A stretch of DNA of 64,000 bases from Rhytidiadelphus loreus (GCA_947034895.1 OX344765.1:16807001-16871000), one strand, 5' to 3'; numbered from the stretch's first letter, positions 10,994 through 24,039 are shown. Program-made: numbers and translations. The notes: generated by a model from the letters alone, not told the origin.

Positions 10994-12004
10994 CCTATAG
11001 TTCACACATTATGGTTGTTCTAGTGCAAAATGTTGCGTTGAAAGAACTTATAAGGGACCATCATGGGAAGGTGCAATAGAGGTTCCCATATCCTCAAATA
11101 GCTACAATCCAAGAATCTTGAAAAGCCTAGTTGATTAGGAGTTCACAAAGCCAAAAAATACTAAATTAATGCATATTATTATGTCTCAAAAACAAAGATG
11201 GTGCTCTCTCTTTTCTATCCTTGTAAATAGGTTGAGATGGCAGAATATGGCACCAACTACATTTTTGTGGTGCTCTCCTACAAATAAGTTGGTACCCAAG
11301 AACCACCATTCTACTAGTGAACTTGCTTTCAATACAACTAGGATGCCATGTGCCATTGTCTCAACCCTTATTATGTCATTTGTAATTGTCATAGAAGTGA
11401 AAGTTCATTATTAAATCCTCTTTTATGCTCATTTTTAAATTCTTCAAATAATGCAAATTATTTGTAGCATTGACATTTAATATCATGTGTCCTATCAATT
11501 TTTGCATTATGTTTGAAGAATAATCTTATATACTAAACACATGCCTTCCCCCTTGTCTAGGACTTTCCGATAATACTAAAGGCTTCCTTATTAATCCAAG
11601 ACAATTGTGGGATCTGAATTGCAGAAAAACAAACAAATAGAAATCAAAGTTAAAAATAAAATAAAAATAAAAATGATCGACATGATATTTGCAGTGGTTG
11701 AAGAGTTCTCTAACTTGTTGACCTAAAGGGCACAATGATCCGACTGCTCTTCACAACCAATTTTCTAATCTCATGGGCCCATAAACATTTCAAAATTTCA
11801 TGTCTTTCATCTTGTTAGTTGGAACGGTGTGAAACTTGATTTCTGCACACACACTCCTCGAGGACTTTTAGATAACACCAAGGGCGCTTCCTTGGGCCCG
11901 CTAGTTTAAGAAATTTTGACATACATCACAAACAAACAAATAAATAAATATTTGTCTTAATATTATAAAGTTACAGGAAAGTTGTCCTTCATTTTGTTTC
12001 ATTT
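10994..12004. other. AT-rich non-coding stretch
   Basis: No gene supported. The words GGACTTTCCGATAATACTAA (about 11562) and GGACTTTTAGATAACACCAA (about 11861), each followed by related text, suggest an old diverged direct repeat about 300 bp apart. Confidence 0.4.
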
Positions 12005-12284
12005 AAGGTAACAACACCTAAATTCATCCGAGTAAGGATTTGAGCATGGTTCCTATTGTTGAATTGTACGGTACAAGCTTTTGTTGGATCTTGTTGATAG
12101 TTGAAAGGATATTTCTTATTCTCTTAGGATAGTATTTTTTGAAATAAGTGATGAATTTTCAAAGTATTGAAAGTAGGTTTACCTAAAATCAACCGTAGGC
12201 TCTCATGTAAGGAAGATGTGCATTTTTAGCAAGAATCTAAATGAAATAGTTTTGCAAACATATCACAATTAGGTGTTGTTACTT
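12005..12284 (-). mobile_element. AAGGTAACAACACC-family MITE
   Basis: TIRs are AAGGTAACAACACCTAA and TTAGGTGTTGTTACTT, and TA flanks both sides, as for Tc1/mariner-type MITEs. The interior from about 12140 to 12240 is the complement of the sequence at 1750-1860 and so of the 97-bp array unit and its flank. This element explains where the array unit comes from. Confidence 0.75.
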
Positions 12285-13405
12285 TACATGTGAGAAGGCA
12301 CACACCTTTCTATTGATTCTAATGGTTCAAAAGAATATAATATTGTTGTTTCACTACACTATAAATTTAATTTTGTATGGGTCACATTGTTTGTCATCAA
12401 ATAATAATATCCAACCTTTGTAATCTTGTAGGACAAAATTGTGATAAGAAACAATGAAAATAGATGAATGATGCTAATATGTGATGCTTCAACAATTTGT
12501 AAGAATATTTTACATTATCTTTCATGATGAATAATTTGCAAACACATTTTAACTACTACCTACTTTATACATGAAAATGATGTCATGATTTTGTCCACAA
12601 AATTTCATTCATCCATTCTTGGTAAACCCAATTACATCCAAAAAAATTCAATGAAATCCTACAACTTGATGAAACCTTCTCTATGTTGCATTGCAACAAA
12701 CTTTGTTCTAGTATAAATTAGACAAATAGCAAGATGTCTTGAACCACATTCCATTTTATTTCATTGATTGTGATTTAATGATAGATCTAGGAATTGACAA
12801 AGGAATGTAGGGAGCTTTACAAGTTTCCAAATTACATTTTGAATTCTTTTCTTTATGTGAATATCATCTTTTTAGAGGTAACTTGTGGAACATATAGTTG
12901 TGCGTCATAAACCATGGTGCATGCCAAATTTTTTAATGTAAAATTATTTAAAAAAAAATAGAACTGCTTACAAAGCTTTGGCACATTTAATTATACTAGT
13001 GAAAACACGGTATGCATTGATTAAAGAAATTACCACAAGAAGGTCCACAATTGTTGTAATTGGTCAAGTGAATCTTCTTGTGAACCATTTCACTAGTCTA
13101 CACTGAACATTTTGTACTCCTAGTGTGATATCATAGAAACAATTGTCCATAATTTTAGCCACTACCCTTGTTAGGAGTAAGTTAAAATTGCCCAAAATTG
13201 CCCCCAACTAGCTATTTGATACCTACAATTGGATCCATAAATAATCCATCCTAGAAACATTAGAGCCGCTAATTCAAACACATTTATAATATTAGACAAT
13301 ATAGAGTCTATCCTCTAACAAGGGAACATAATTTATGTATCATTCATCATTCTTTGCTCTATGAGTTGTGATGCAGAAATACAAACGAGCAAAAATTTTA
13401 GGTAC
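12285..13405. other. AT-rich non-coding stretch
   Basis: No gene, TIR pair or tandem array is visible. The word AATTGCCCAAAATTGCCCCC at 13186 is a local duplication. Confidence 0.45.
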
Positions 13406-13733
13406 GGTAGGAGGTCCATAAAGCACTCGGGCTATAAAAATGTTAAACTCATGAAATGTACACTACTTGTACACTTTGCTTTCTCATTGCACTAGCATTG
13501 TACAAATAGTGTACATTTCAGGAGGTGGATGCTTTTAGTGACTATTGCATTTCAACTTCAAAATTTCATAACTAATTCCACTAAGCTCCAAAAAATATGA
13601 AACGATTGGGTTTGATGCCAATTCCACTTATCTTTCAAGTAAAATTTATTGAAAAATATTTCAAGAAGTCTGCCCTCCTCCAACTCCAATTAATTTGCAG
13701 CTCTTTCCATGGGCACTTTATGGACCTCCTACC
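13406..13733 (+). mobile_element. 328-bp MITE, left of an inverted pair
   Basis: It begins GGTAGGAGGTCCATAAAG and ends CTTTATGGACCTCCTACC. The interior includes TGTACACTACTTGTACAC and GTACAAATAGTGTACATTTC. It is the reverse complement of 14429-14756 over its whole length with roughly 85-90% identity by eye, and it has the same length. No target duplication is clear. Confidence 0.85.
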
Positions 13734-14057
13734 TTACGCCAAATCACACCAAATAGATTCGGAGTTCCGTCCCTCTAAACAACAAGGGGTCATCCTATGT
13801 CCCTACCTTAACTTGGGAGCCAACCCATTTCCCACCACTTAAGCAATTATGCATATCTGGAGCATGGGGGTCCTAAGTGGGGAAATTTTCCTGTGTACAA
13901 AAATAAAGTTTGGAAAGATTCTATAATTTTTCAGATTTTTTTGCCAAAACATAATCACCATGAATTTTTCAGCTAAAGATTTTGTTTGACCCATATTGGT
14001 CATATAGGCCTTGCAATTTCTGACCAATGGTTGGTTGCAATATCCAAAGACGTGCAG

Positions 14058-14272
14058 TTGCACCACAACTGCACCAGGAACTGGGCCGCATAATTGATCA
14101 CTATTCACCTGTATTGCACGGGAAGAGAACACGCTACATTGCCAAAATGGGTGGTGATCAGGAATGGGTTGGCTCCCATACTCTTCTTCCCACGAAGCAC
14201 CTCTCTCCACTAGCCATAGAAAATGACTGCAAAGCCGCAGCAGCCCTTGCTTGTGGGAAACCTCAAGCTCTG
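14058..14272 (+). pseudogene. exon-like fragment between inverted MITEs
   Basis: A frame open from 14027 runs through a plausible acceptor (GACGTGCAG) to a strong donor, CTG|GTAAGT, at 14272/14273. The predicted 215-bp exon reads APQLHQELGRIIDHYSPVL, then RTRYIAKMGGDQEWVGSHTL and a tail ending ALACGKPQAL. Its higher GC and codon-like texture contrast with the MITE arms. The opposite strand also has a 148-codon frame (13839-14285), so strand is not certain; the consensus donor favours plus. I do not recognise the protein. It lies in the only non-repeated part of the unit at 13406-14756, as in Pack-type elements carrying captured host exons. Confidence 0.4.
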
Positions 14273-14428
14273 GTAAGTGTGCCATAAGTTAACAGAAGTG
14301 TGCTTCACATTTCTGGGACTCTGAGCTAGCACACCTTACTGTAAAGGCAAGCTAACGTTACTCCCCATGAAGATGCAAGTGCACAAATGCGCCGGCATGG
14401 AGTCCTGGACAGATTGGTCTAAAGAAAA

Positions 14429-14756
14429 GGGAGGAGGTCCATAAAGCGCCTATAGAAAGAGATGCAAATTAATTGGGATGGGGGAAGGATAGACTTCTTG
14501 AAATATATTTCAATAAATTTTACTTGAAAGGCAAATGGAATTGGCATCAAACCCAAGTTGTTTCATAGGTTTTGGAGCTTCGTGGAATTAGTTGTGAATT
14601 TTTGAAGTTGAAGCGCAGTGGTCATAAAAGTATACACCTTCTGAAATGTAAACTATTTGTACAATGTTGGTGCAATGAGAAAGCCAAGTGTACAAATAGT
14701 GTACATTTCAGGAGGGGAACATTTTTAGAGCTTGAGCTCTTTATGGAACTCCTACC
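14429..14756 (-). mobile_element. 328-bp MITE, right of an inverted pair
   Basis: It begins GGGAGGAGGTCCATAAAG and ends TTTATGGAACTCCTACC. It is the inverted partner of 13406-13733. Related but more diverged sequences are at 15497-15795 and about 55495-55705. Confidence 0.85.
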
Positions 14757-15496
14757 TTGATGCTACAAGCCTTATGTTTGGGAAAGACCGGCGGCTAATT
14801 GAAAGTAAGCTGGTGAAATTGGAGAAAAAAACCCGGTTGCAATATGAAATCATTAGCAAAAGATTTATAAAATTTCTATTTTGAGTGAAAAATACCTTGG
14901 AGAAAATAACTAGACTTGATACTTGAAAAAACAGTTCAATGTGAGAATTGGAGGGAATTAGTTGGTAAAACTAAAAAATACTTCCCGAATGCTATTACAA
15001 GCCTTTTAAGGGAGGGTAAGGTTTTTATTTTATTTTCCTTGCTTGTTATGGATGTAAAATTGGACCCTTGTTTTGGGCCATTAGTTTTGTATTTGATGAC
15101 TTCTCTAATCTAATTTGGAATTCAAGATTCAAAATATGAATTCAAAATTTTCAAAATTTATCATTCAAGATAAATAATTTGTTCTTAAATTTTCTCCAAG
15201 ATAAAAATTTGAATAAATCTCCAAATTTTTACCCTCTTCAGTCTTGAAGAAGGCTCATAGCACTAGTATAATGAAATCCTTTCTGGACTCACAAAAAGAT
15301 TTTATCACAACAACTATTATTTCCTCTTGAATAAAGAGAAATAATTCCAATCTTTTACAATTGGCATGAAATAAGGGCTTGTTAATTTTGGATACCCCAA
15401 TTAATTTCAAGAATTAGTTTGAGTGACTTCAAAATTGTTCCACTCATTATTTGTAATGATGGTTTTTAAACTATAAACTTTTGCCTTTGGAGGAAA
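14757..15496. other. AT-rich non-coding stretch
   Basis: No gene or defined element seen. A 65-codon frame at 14916-15113 shows no family features and is probably chance. Confidence 0.45.
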
Positions 15497-15795
15497 GGTA
15501 GGAGATACACAAAGTGACCATTTAAGAACTAATTTCAAAATTTTGGAGTGTTAGACTCCTTGAAATATCTTTCATTAACATTTTCTTGAAAGTTAAAATG
15601 GAAGTTGCATGTACATTATCGGTTCGTATGTTTTGGATGCTTAAAAATATAGTTATGAATTTTGAAGTTGGATCACATAAGTTATTGAAGTGCCCACACC
15701 TTGACAAGTTTACTTTTGGCACATTGAAGAATGCAATATGTGTTTGTATGTTAAATAATGTTTTTAAAGCCTTAAATGTTTTAGCACCTACTACC
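15497..15795. mobile_element. diverged member of the GGTAGGAG MITE family
   Basis: Starts GGTAGGAGATACACAAAGTG and ends TTAGCACCTACTACC. Interior words (CTTGAAATATCTTTCATT, TTTTGAAGTTGGATCACA) correspond to the 328-bp copies. Open frames on both strands here arise from the repeat. Confidence 0.6.
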
Positions 15796-15851
15796 ATAAG
15801 ATAACTACGCTTGAAATTGTCCAATTAAGCACTTGGGTACGGTTCCAATTG

Positions 15852-16775
15852 TTAACCCCTAAAGTCCTATTTTTTCCTCAAGAGTCAAATGAAAATTTGA
15901 ACAAATACCTAGCTGTGATGTCAAAATTTTATGGAAAACCAGTTTAGCTTTTTGGAAATATAATTTTAACCCCTAATTGACTAAAAAGTCTACTTTGGAT
16001 TTTTTGGGTTCCAATAGGTGCCCATGAGCAAAAGTTGTGTCACCCTAATTTCAAATTGTGAAGTCCAGGAAACCAAAAAAACATTAAATTTTGAAATAAA
16101 AATTTTAAAATTTATTTCTCATAGATTGTGTTTTGATCTATATATAAAGATTTGATCTATATGATTTGGATTAGTAATGAGGAAGTTATGGAGCATCTCG
16201 TTTTGTTGGCAATTAGATCTCTTGGAAAAAATAACATAATGAATTCAATTTTCATAAATTTCCAAAAGAAAAGTTCTATTGGGTTTAGTTTGCTTGCTTG
16301 AATAGTCTCACGGTTGAAATTAGGGTGTTTTAATTCCATCTTAGAACTATCAACAATTTATCTTTTCCTTCAATTTTGTACCTATTATTCTTAACAAGTT
16401 TTTAAAGAATGAAAAAACAAAGTTGTTGTGTTTTGAATTTATTTTTTGCAAACTTTGAACTCAATTCTTTAGCATAAATTCTTTCAATTCAAAATCTATT
16501 GTGCAAAAAAAATCTTAGTCAAAAGGAATCAAAGTCTTAGAACTTAGTATAACAAGGTGTAAAAATGTAAGGTTTCTATATCACTTTAAATGCAAACATA
16601 TCACAAAGTACATAGTTGAAGTTGCTGAAATTTTCTCCACACATTCTCACATGCTAGTCTAGTGCAAAATCCTATAGTTAGATATGCAATAAAATTTATA
16701 AAATTTTGGGTCTTTGTAATAGAAATGGAAATTTAGAATGATTTTTGGGAAAAAGAAGACCTTAGGGCTTTGAAA
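15852..16775 (-). mobile_element. 0.92-kb TTAA-family relic
   Basis: Left end TTAACCCCTAAAGTCCTATT; the right end is worn (AGAAGACCTTAGGGCTTTGA). The landmark AAATCCTATAGTTAGATATG at about 16670 matches the motif-at-right orientation. A second TTAACCCCTAATTGACTAAA start at 15967 may mark another, nested copy. Confidence 0.55.
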
Positions 16776-16789
16776 ATGAAACTATCTAA

Positions 16790-17005
16790 GTTTTAGTTCG
16801 ATCTTGTTTGGAGTCAAAAGTGGAATTCTAGAGTCTCTTAGAATGTGTTTACAGACATCTAATGAATGAACTATGAATTCTCATAGTGATGAAAATATAT
16901 TCACCCAAATTGGACACCAAGCTTTCATGAATAGAGGTTGCACATATTAGACAAGAATATGTAGGGATTGATATAGAACTGGGTAAAAATTAGGTGCTAT
17001 TACCT
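16790..17005 (-). mobile_element. relic of the AAGGTAACAACACC MITE family
   Basis: Its right end is TTAGGTGCTATTACCTC. The sequence before it, in reverse, follows the 97-bp array unit (equivalents of GACCCGTTTCTAAAAC and ACCAAAATGTACAACCTC). The left end is lost. Confidence 0.5.
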
Positions 17006-17539
17006 CAATGTTAAAGAGTTTCTTCATTTAGAACATCGGACTAAAGGACATTGGGCAATGGTTTCCATATGCTAATCCATCTTCAGAAATCTACACTATT
17101 CTTTTCAATATATAACAAATAAAAGTACAAAATGGCAAGTATAAAAGTCATGTAGGAATGTACTTTCTTATTTGTGTGTAATGTATGTGAGTTAGTGTAA
17201 ATGGCTTTATAGTTGGAAGCAAGGTAACCTCTATAGACATGAAATAGGAAACAAGTTTACAATCTAAAACTTATGAACTCATTGAAAATATACATGTAGA
17301 ATTTTATCCTCTTTGCCTCAATAAAGTCAACCTAATGTCAAAAAAGTCACCGTGTCCTTGCCCTAATTTGCTATTAATTATAGATTCTATTTGAATAATT
17401 TAGGAATGACAATAAAGTATGATTGCATGCATATCAATCACATTAGATTGTCTTCTTTGTGAATTATCCTATCTATGTCAAAAGAGAGGGTTAAACACAA
17501 TTAGCACCTCAAATGGTACAAAAATATTTTTTATCCCCC
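17006..17539. other. AT-rich non-coding stretch
   Basis: No gene or element recognised. Confidence 0.45.
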
Positions 17540-17766
17540 ATGGGCAATTTTGTTAAAATGGCGGTTCATAGGACCAACTAGGGCATGAGATCTTGCGGAA
17601 GAAAATGGTAGGGGCAATGCCATATGTAAATTAGTGGTGATTTGGGCACGCATGGGACACAATCGATGCTTGATATGCAATGAATAGGTGCCTTAGTACA
17701 CCTCGGTCTCCATTCCTTCATGTACAAATGCCAATGGAATACTGCCATTTTAACGAAATTGCCCAT
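17540..17766. mobile_element. ATGGGCAATTT-family MITE, intact copy
   Basis: The 227-bp element begins ATGGGCAATTTTGTTAAAAT and ends TTTTAACGAAATTGCCCAT, a 26-bp inverted repeat with one mismatch in the core. No convincing target duplication is seen. A minus-strand frame crossing it is a by-product. Confidence 0.8.
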
Positions 17767-19087
17767 CTCCCTTTTTGCAAAAGTGGGATCTAAACCTCAA
17801 CATAGGAAGAAGTTTTAATAAACTACTCTATTCTAAATTTTTGGACCAACCTCTTATGAACTATTATATTTTAGTGGTCACATTTACAAATGACAACCTT
17901 TTGGATGGTAGATATGTTGGACAAACAGTTCCAAGGTAGAGATGTAGGTGGTTGGAATGACAATTAGTGGACGACAATTGGAAGACATGAAATTAGAAGA
18001 TCTAGATATTGATGGACAAAAGGTACATTAGAGAACAAAAAGTTCAAAGGCAACCAATGATGATGCGTGAGGTGACTTTTGGTGGCAAACTAGTCGTACG
18101 TTGGACGGGTGGATAGGACTCCTTTTGGTATGTCTTTGGTGGTGGACTAGCAATATAATGCATGGATAGTTGGTGGATTTATGTGACAGACAAGGAGAAA
18201 ATGAAGACATGCCCATAGAAGCGAAAGAGAGAGCAAACGACAAAAGGCAAACAAATATTTATCTATGCTAGATAAAATTAAAATTTTGAATGTTTCCAAG
18301 GCCGCCTTCATATCTAGGGGTTGGAAAATCCTCTAGATCTAATCCCAATTTTTGTCACATCCTCCATTTTCATATCATAGCATACTTTCACTTACTTCAT
18401 GAAATTAGTAGAAATAGAAATTAGGTTCACAAGCCAATTGGCACCATGCTCTAGCACTATGGCCTAAGTTGCACCTCAAGATCTGCTTACTTTCTACTAT
18501 TGTAGTATAGTCTTGGTGACTTAATTACATTATGACATGAAATGTTTTATTATCCTTTTTAGTTCAATACATTGTCAATATGGGAGCTCATTTACTACTA
18601 GCAATGTCAACCACAACATTTATACAATATTTAGGCATCAAATGACATTTTATAAATGTGTCAAGTCACACATTAAGTCTTTCATATATTGTCTTCATGT
18701 CACAAATGTTTATTGTCTTCCAAAAGTAGGTTGTAAGATTTTTTAAGACATTCAATATGTCATGTATATTTGTTAGAATTTGATAGTAGCAAGATTCTAG
18801 CCTTTATAGTGAAACAATGTTTAATCCCTAAACATCATGATTATTGATAATGCATTGAAAATCTAGCTTGAGGTTCCAATTGCAATGTTTTAGGGTTAAA
18901 TATTTAGAGAGTTAATTGATTACTTTTATTGGCTAGTCTATTGAGCAAATCTCAAGGTCTAGATATATGAAGATCAAAATTTATATGCCATCTTCTACTT
19001 GTTCAAAATGTTAAGCTAAAAATTTATTTTTTCACTTCCTTTGGTAAATTCAACTTTCAAGGTTTGCTCGTATAGACAAATTGCAAT
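17767..19087. other. AT-rich non-coding stretch
   Basis: No element ends are seen. The part 17900-18240 is richer in G on the plus strand (GGTGG, GATGG words) but closed in all frames beyond about 70 codons. Confidence 0.4.
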
Positions 19088-19303
19088 GATGCTAGCACAT
19101 GAGAGCAAAGACGTGAGTCTATGAGCCTTGAATCTAGTTGTAGGTATGTAACTACAACCATTTGAAGGTGTTTATAACATAGGTATACTATAATAGTTAC
19201 CTATATTATGAACACCTATAACCATAGAAGGTGTTTATAATGTTGATTCCTAGACTCCTAGGCTCATAAGCTCATAAATTCTACAGTGACATGCTAGCAC
19301 TCC
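19088..19303. mobile_element. GTGCTAGTATGTGAGC-family MITE, copy 2
   Basis: Starts GATGCTAGCACATGAGAGC and ends GTGACATGCTAGCACTCC. The first 100 bp is close to copy 1 (ATGAGTCTATGA, ATTTGAAGGTGTTTATAACA). Confidence 0.75.
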
Positions 19304-21229
19304 CTGACACATTGGACTTATAAAATCATAATTATATCATTATTTTTTCTTAACTCAATGTCATTAGTATGCATGTTTTTATGAATTATCATTGTTTCAT
19401 TAAAAAAACAAGTCGAATAAAAACTTGAAAGCAATCTAGAATTATATGCAAATTTAAGACCCAAGAAAGGATGACTCTTTCATGACTTTAGGATAACTTT
19501 ACTAAGTACTGGTAGATTTGATTGTTTTAATTATTAATAATTTATTTTGTTTTTTAATCAATGTATGGGTGAAAGCACAAAACAGTTGTACTGAATCATT
19601 ATCATATCTTATGCATTCAACTCAAATGCAAGCATAAATTTGGGAATATTGAGTCAATTTATTTGAAATTAATGTTGGAAGTGTATTCTATATGTCCAAC
19701 TACAATTTATAATTTTTGAAATTTTTGAAAAATCAAGTACTATTACATCATGTACTAAAAGTCAATTTTCATAATTTGTTGCATTTAGCAAATTTCATGT
19801 TTTTTAGTACCTATTAAGAACTCCAAACAATGAATCTCACTTGGATGTTTAGAATGTATTTTCCTCTTCTAAGATTACATTAATTCATTAAAGGATATCT
19901 AAAAATAATTAATTCCTTAACCTCCACATGCTTGCAAAGAAGGCTCTCTTGTTTGCATTTTTAGACATTTAAAATTGTGTTCTATCATTTTTTCAAGGGA
20001 TTTGTACAATGAATGTAGATTTTATAGACACAAATAGGATTGATTACTTTATTGAAATAAGAAAGTGATAACAAATGAATAATACAAAGTTGAAAAGAAG
20101 ATGAAGAGGTCCTAAATATTGCTAACTAAATCAACAATGGTATTGGAGAGTTGACATTAATTAAAAAAACAATGTTGAGAAATGATTCCTTACAAAGATT
20201 ATATATTCTTCAATTTCTATTTTTTATTTGATTTTTTCTACTATAATACATTCATATTGTTTATGGTTTAGCTTGTAGATCATTTTTTAATAAAAAAATT
20301 GATGAATAAATCATATAGTTGAGTTTTTTTTATAAGGTCTTGGTAATGTGAGGTTTGTCTCTCATTTATGATGTGGATTCAAGTTCTAATTTTTTGGGTA
20401 ATAACTTTCAACTCAATTATGTATATCATATTCAATGATAATAATTAATTCCATGTCTTCTAATTTTCATTCAATTTTGAAATAGAAAGTCGTCCATAGG
20501 CATATATATGCAATGGAAAATAAATTGACATTCAACTTTGGACACTTGTACCATGAAGATGTTGAAGAATTTGAAATTGTATTTTTTTAAGGAAATTTGT
20601 ACTATGAGGGTAAAAATAATATTATAAAGTTAAATTTTTCCTTGCACTTATTTATTTTTGCCAAATATTTTCAATTGCAATGCATTAAATTTTTGCAACT
20701 ATTTGGTTCAATATACAAAGGAACATTATGAGCTACCCCAAAATGCCCAAGGCCCCATATAATAGTCTCAACAAAATTTTGAAGTTAAATAAGATCTTAT
20801 CAAATTGGTATTTTTAGTATTTATCTAGATAAATACTCTTTAAAATCTATTTTTAGCACTAAAATCAAGTTGTGAAAAAATTGTTTATGATTTTTCTATT
20901 GCAAATCTCAATTTTCTAGTGTCAAGGGATGTAGAAAATATTCCTCAAATACATTGGATTTGTAGAGGAAAATCACATTAGAAATTCATTTGAAAAAATT
21001 ATAGAGTAGATTCAATCCAGAAGTTGTAATTGATTGTAGTTATACATGTTATGTCCATTAACCTTTTATGACTTCAAATCACTTTTGTAGTTGTAATGCC
21101 CCCATGATCACTATAATCTTTGATTCCATAAGTAATATTATTATATTTTCTTTCCTATGTGATTCATAATATGTTTAGCTTGAATTTATACGGTTCCAAT
21201 TCAAAAGAAATTGAAGGAACTTATTAAAA
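19304..21229. other. AT-rich non-coding stretch
   Basis: Almost 2 kb without a gene, array or recognisable element. Long A and T runs only. Confidence 0.45.
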
Positions 21230-21361
21230 CACTACTAGAAAATCAAGCCCACTTTGTTGTTTTGGTTGCATTGATCATCAACAAATTTATGTTGATCAAC
21301 AAAAATTTGTTGATGATCAACGTGACCAAAACAACAAAGTGGGCTTGATTTTCTACTAGTA
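21230..21361. mobile_element. CACTA-type foldback MITE
   Basis: A near-perfect 132-bp palindrome: CACTACTAGAAAATCAAGCC at the left, GGCTTGATTTTCTACTAGTA at the right. The centre is ATCAACAAATTTATGTTGAT-like. AAA flanks both sides, compatible with a 3-bp duplication but in an A-rich site. It shares GTTGATC/GGTCACGTTGAT words with the foldbacks at 49038 and 59978. Confidence 0.85.
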
Positions 21362-21662
21362 AAACTTTGACTTTTGTTTATCTTAGATCAAACTCTAAGA
21401 AGCTAAAAAAAGGCCTTGGACATTTAAGAGTTAAGATCCATTTCATCCAACTATCTTAAGGTAAAAATCTTTAAGAAATGAAGAAATGAATTAGTACACT
21501 AAAGCTAAGATGATGTGCATTGTAACCACAGTCAATGATAATAAACAATTTTTTTGGTATTGTTTGTGTTTAGGCCATTGAAATCCATTGAAACATCATT
21601 TTATCTAATGGAAAAAATTCACATAACTATTTTGATGAACAAACTTATGAAAGTCAATTTGC

Positions 21663-22583
21663 TTAACCCCTAAAAGACCAAGGTCTTTTTTCTACTAAAA
21701 ACACTCAAAACTGCCATTTCTATAGCAAAGAGGTTAAAATTTGAAAATTCTTTTTTTGCACATCTAACCGTAGGATCTTACACCTAACTAGTATGAAAAT
21801 GCATGGGAAAAATTTCAAAAGTTTTGACCACAGAAATTGCAAGATGTCTACGTTTAAAGTGAAAAAAACAAGATTTTTAGCACATGATGATTGTGGGACT
21901 AGATTATTTGACTTTGAACCATCTTAATTTAATTTTTTTGCACTACAAAATTTTGAGTTGAGGGTCTAGAAATAAATTGTTAAAAATTAAAAAATAATTA
22001 AAAATTTATTCTTTTGAAAATTGTTAAGTAGAAGTAGATACAAGATAGAAGGAAAATCTAAATTATTAATATCTTTAAGATGGAATTAAAATGCACTAAT
22101 CCAAGTGCTGGGATTCTTTTAGAAAGCAAACCAGATCATGTGGAACTTTTTTTTTGGAAAAGTTGTAAAAATTGCATCTATAAATGAATCCTACAAGTTA
22201 TTTTTTCAAGAAGATGCTCGTATTGTCCGAAAAACAAGATTGTCCATAACTTTCTCATAACAAATTGAGATGGAATTAATTAAAGCTTTCCATATAGAAA
22301 AAATATAATCTATGAGAAAAATAAATAAATAAATATTTAATTCAAAATTTTGAATTTTTTTTGCAGACCCCTCTCCCCTATTTTGAGCTTATTTGGGCAT
22401 AACATTTGTTCCTGAGTACCAATGTTAAGATTTGGAAATTTGATTAGCTTAATTCCCATGAAGCTAATCAATTTTCCAATCTTCAAAAAAAGTTTCAAAA
22501 AATCAAGACAAAAATTGAGATTGTAGGTACTTGCCCAAATCCCACTTATCCCATGAAGGAACAAATGGTCCTTTAGGGGTTAA
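21663..22583 (+). mobile_element. 0.92-kb TTAA element (class A)
   Basis: Ends TTAACCCCTAAAAGACCAAG and TGGTCCTTTAGGGGTTAA. The landmark CCGTAGGATCTT is at 21778-21789. Its right TTAA (22580-22583) is at the same time the left TTAA of the next element. Non-coding; the minus-strand frame at 22337-22564 lies wholly inside it. Confidence 0.9.
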
Positions 22584-22729
22584 CCCCTAAAATTCTTTGA
22601 CTATGTTTCACCAAAAAACACTAAAAAATTGGCTACTATGATGGCAAAGGCTAGAAAAATATAACAAATGAAATTTTAGTGCATCTTACTTTAAGATTTG
22701 GTGGTACACGAAGGTTAGATTTGATCACA

Positions 22730-22845
22730 TAAAATAGTGTCACATGGCATGTAGTGAGAGATGCCAAAATGGAATTTCCATATTAGATTTTGTCAAGTCT
22801 ATGCCACCTTACACCTATCACTACATGCCATGTGGCACTATTTTA
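22730..22845. mobile_element. 116-bp foldback MITE inside the B-class element
   Basis: TAAAATAGTGTCACATGGCA at the left pairs with TGCCATGTGGCACTATTTTA at the right through CATGTAGTGA / TCACTACATG. TA borders fit a TA-duplicating MITE, but this is not certain. Confidence 0.75.
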
Positions 22846-23609
22846 CAAAAATGACTTAATTTATGTCAAATATGACCATCTTGTAGGGTGCTTCATAATA
22901 TTGGAGTTAAAGATGGGAGGTTTTGACTGTACAAATTGAGAGATTGTAGTGTTTGAAGTAGAAAAATGTTTTGAGGGGGCATCCAAATTCTAGATAATTT
23001 TGATTCAAGGAGGCTTTGCACAAGGTAATTTCACTTTTTTGCTCCAACTTTTGTTATTTTTTTTTGTGACAAAGCTGGTCACATCTTCAAAAAAATTTGT
23101 GACATTTCAAATTGGGGAACATATACCTAAAAGTTCCAATAGGGAACTAGTTTCAAGAAAATTCTCATACAAAGCCGTTTTTTCAACAATTTTGGGCTTA
23201 CACATACAATAATCTTTTCAAAATGTTGACAATGGAGTTTTAGATTTTAACTTGACTTAGAGGAGGGGGAATAAAAAATTGCCCAAAATTTGTGCCTTTG
23301 ACATGCTTGATTAATCTATGGCTTGAAACACCCAAGCAAAACTAGAAAGAAGTTGGCTATATTGAAAGGCTTGGCATGGAAGGATGGTGGGTCAGGATTG
23401 CTATGTCTGACTAATCCATAGGACACTGACATTGAAGGACTTTAGCACATGCCAAGCCATGTCCTCTGAAGTTGATTGACACCCATGTTCCTCTAGTGCA
23501 TGAAGATGTTCCACTATTCTATGAAATATAATTTAAATATATTTGAGAAGAAACTCAAAGTATTTAGCAACTTTTTAACATAGCTTCAAAAATCACTTAC
23601 ATTGTGTGT

Positions 23610-23790
23610 TTGAAGATGAGAAGATAAACTCTTTATACAAGTAGTGTGGTATGAGGTAAAACAACCCATGTGGGATATGTAAATTAGTATTAGTAGGAAT
23701 AATCACTCAAACCACTCATAAGTCAAGTCAAAAGCATAAATTGTGTTCAAAGTAAAATTTTAAACCTCATTTAGACATAGTAGAGTAAAT
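23610..23790. repeat. left arm of foldback in B-class element
   Basis: Contains the complement of CTTGTATAAAGAGTTTGTC and of TCCCACATGG-like words, then GTCAAGTCAAAAGCATAA and TTGTGTTCAAAGTAAAATTT. Inverted partner at 24040-24240. Confidence 0.75.
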
Positions 23791-24039
23791 TTTTTCAAAA
23801 AATTTTGAACTTAGAAAAGTTGGGAAATCATGCTAACTTTCACTTTCATAACCCCGTTGTGGTTTTGAGCCTCCAATAAAAAATTTATGAACAAAATTCG
23901 GAAAGGAGTTGGAAGGGTCATTTTCTTTGACATTTTCAAACATCCTCTCTAAATTTTATCCATAACTTTTTTTGAGAGGCTCAAAATCACAAATTTTTTT
24001 TGGAGACGAAATTTATCTTGATCTTCTACATTATTTAAG

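Noticed and set aside
13839..14285. 148-codon minus-strand frame as a gene
   Set aside because: The plus strand of the same segment has a consensus splice donor and a more protein-like reading; the minus frame has a random-looking C-terminal half.
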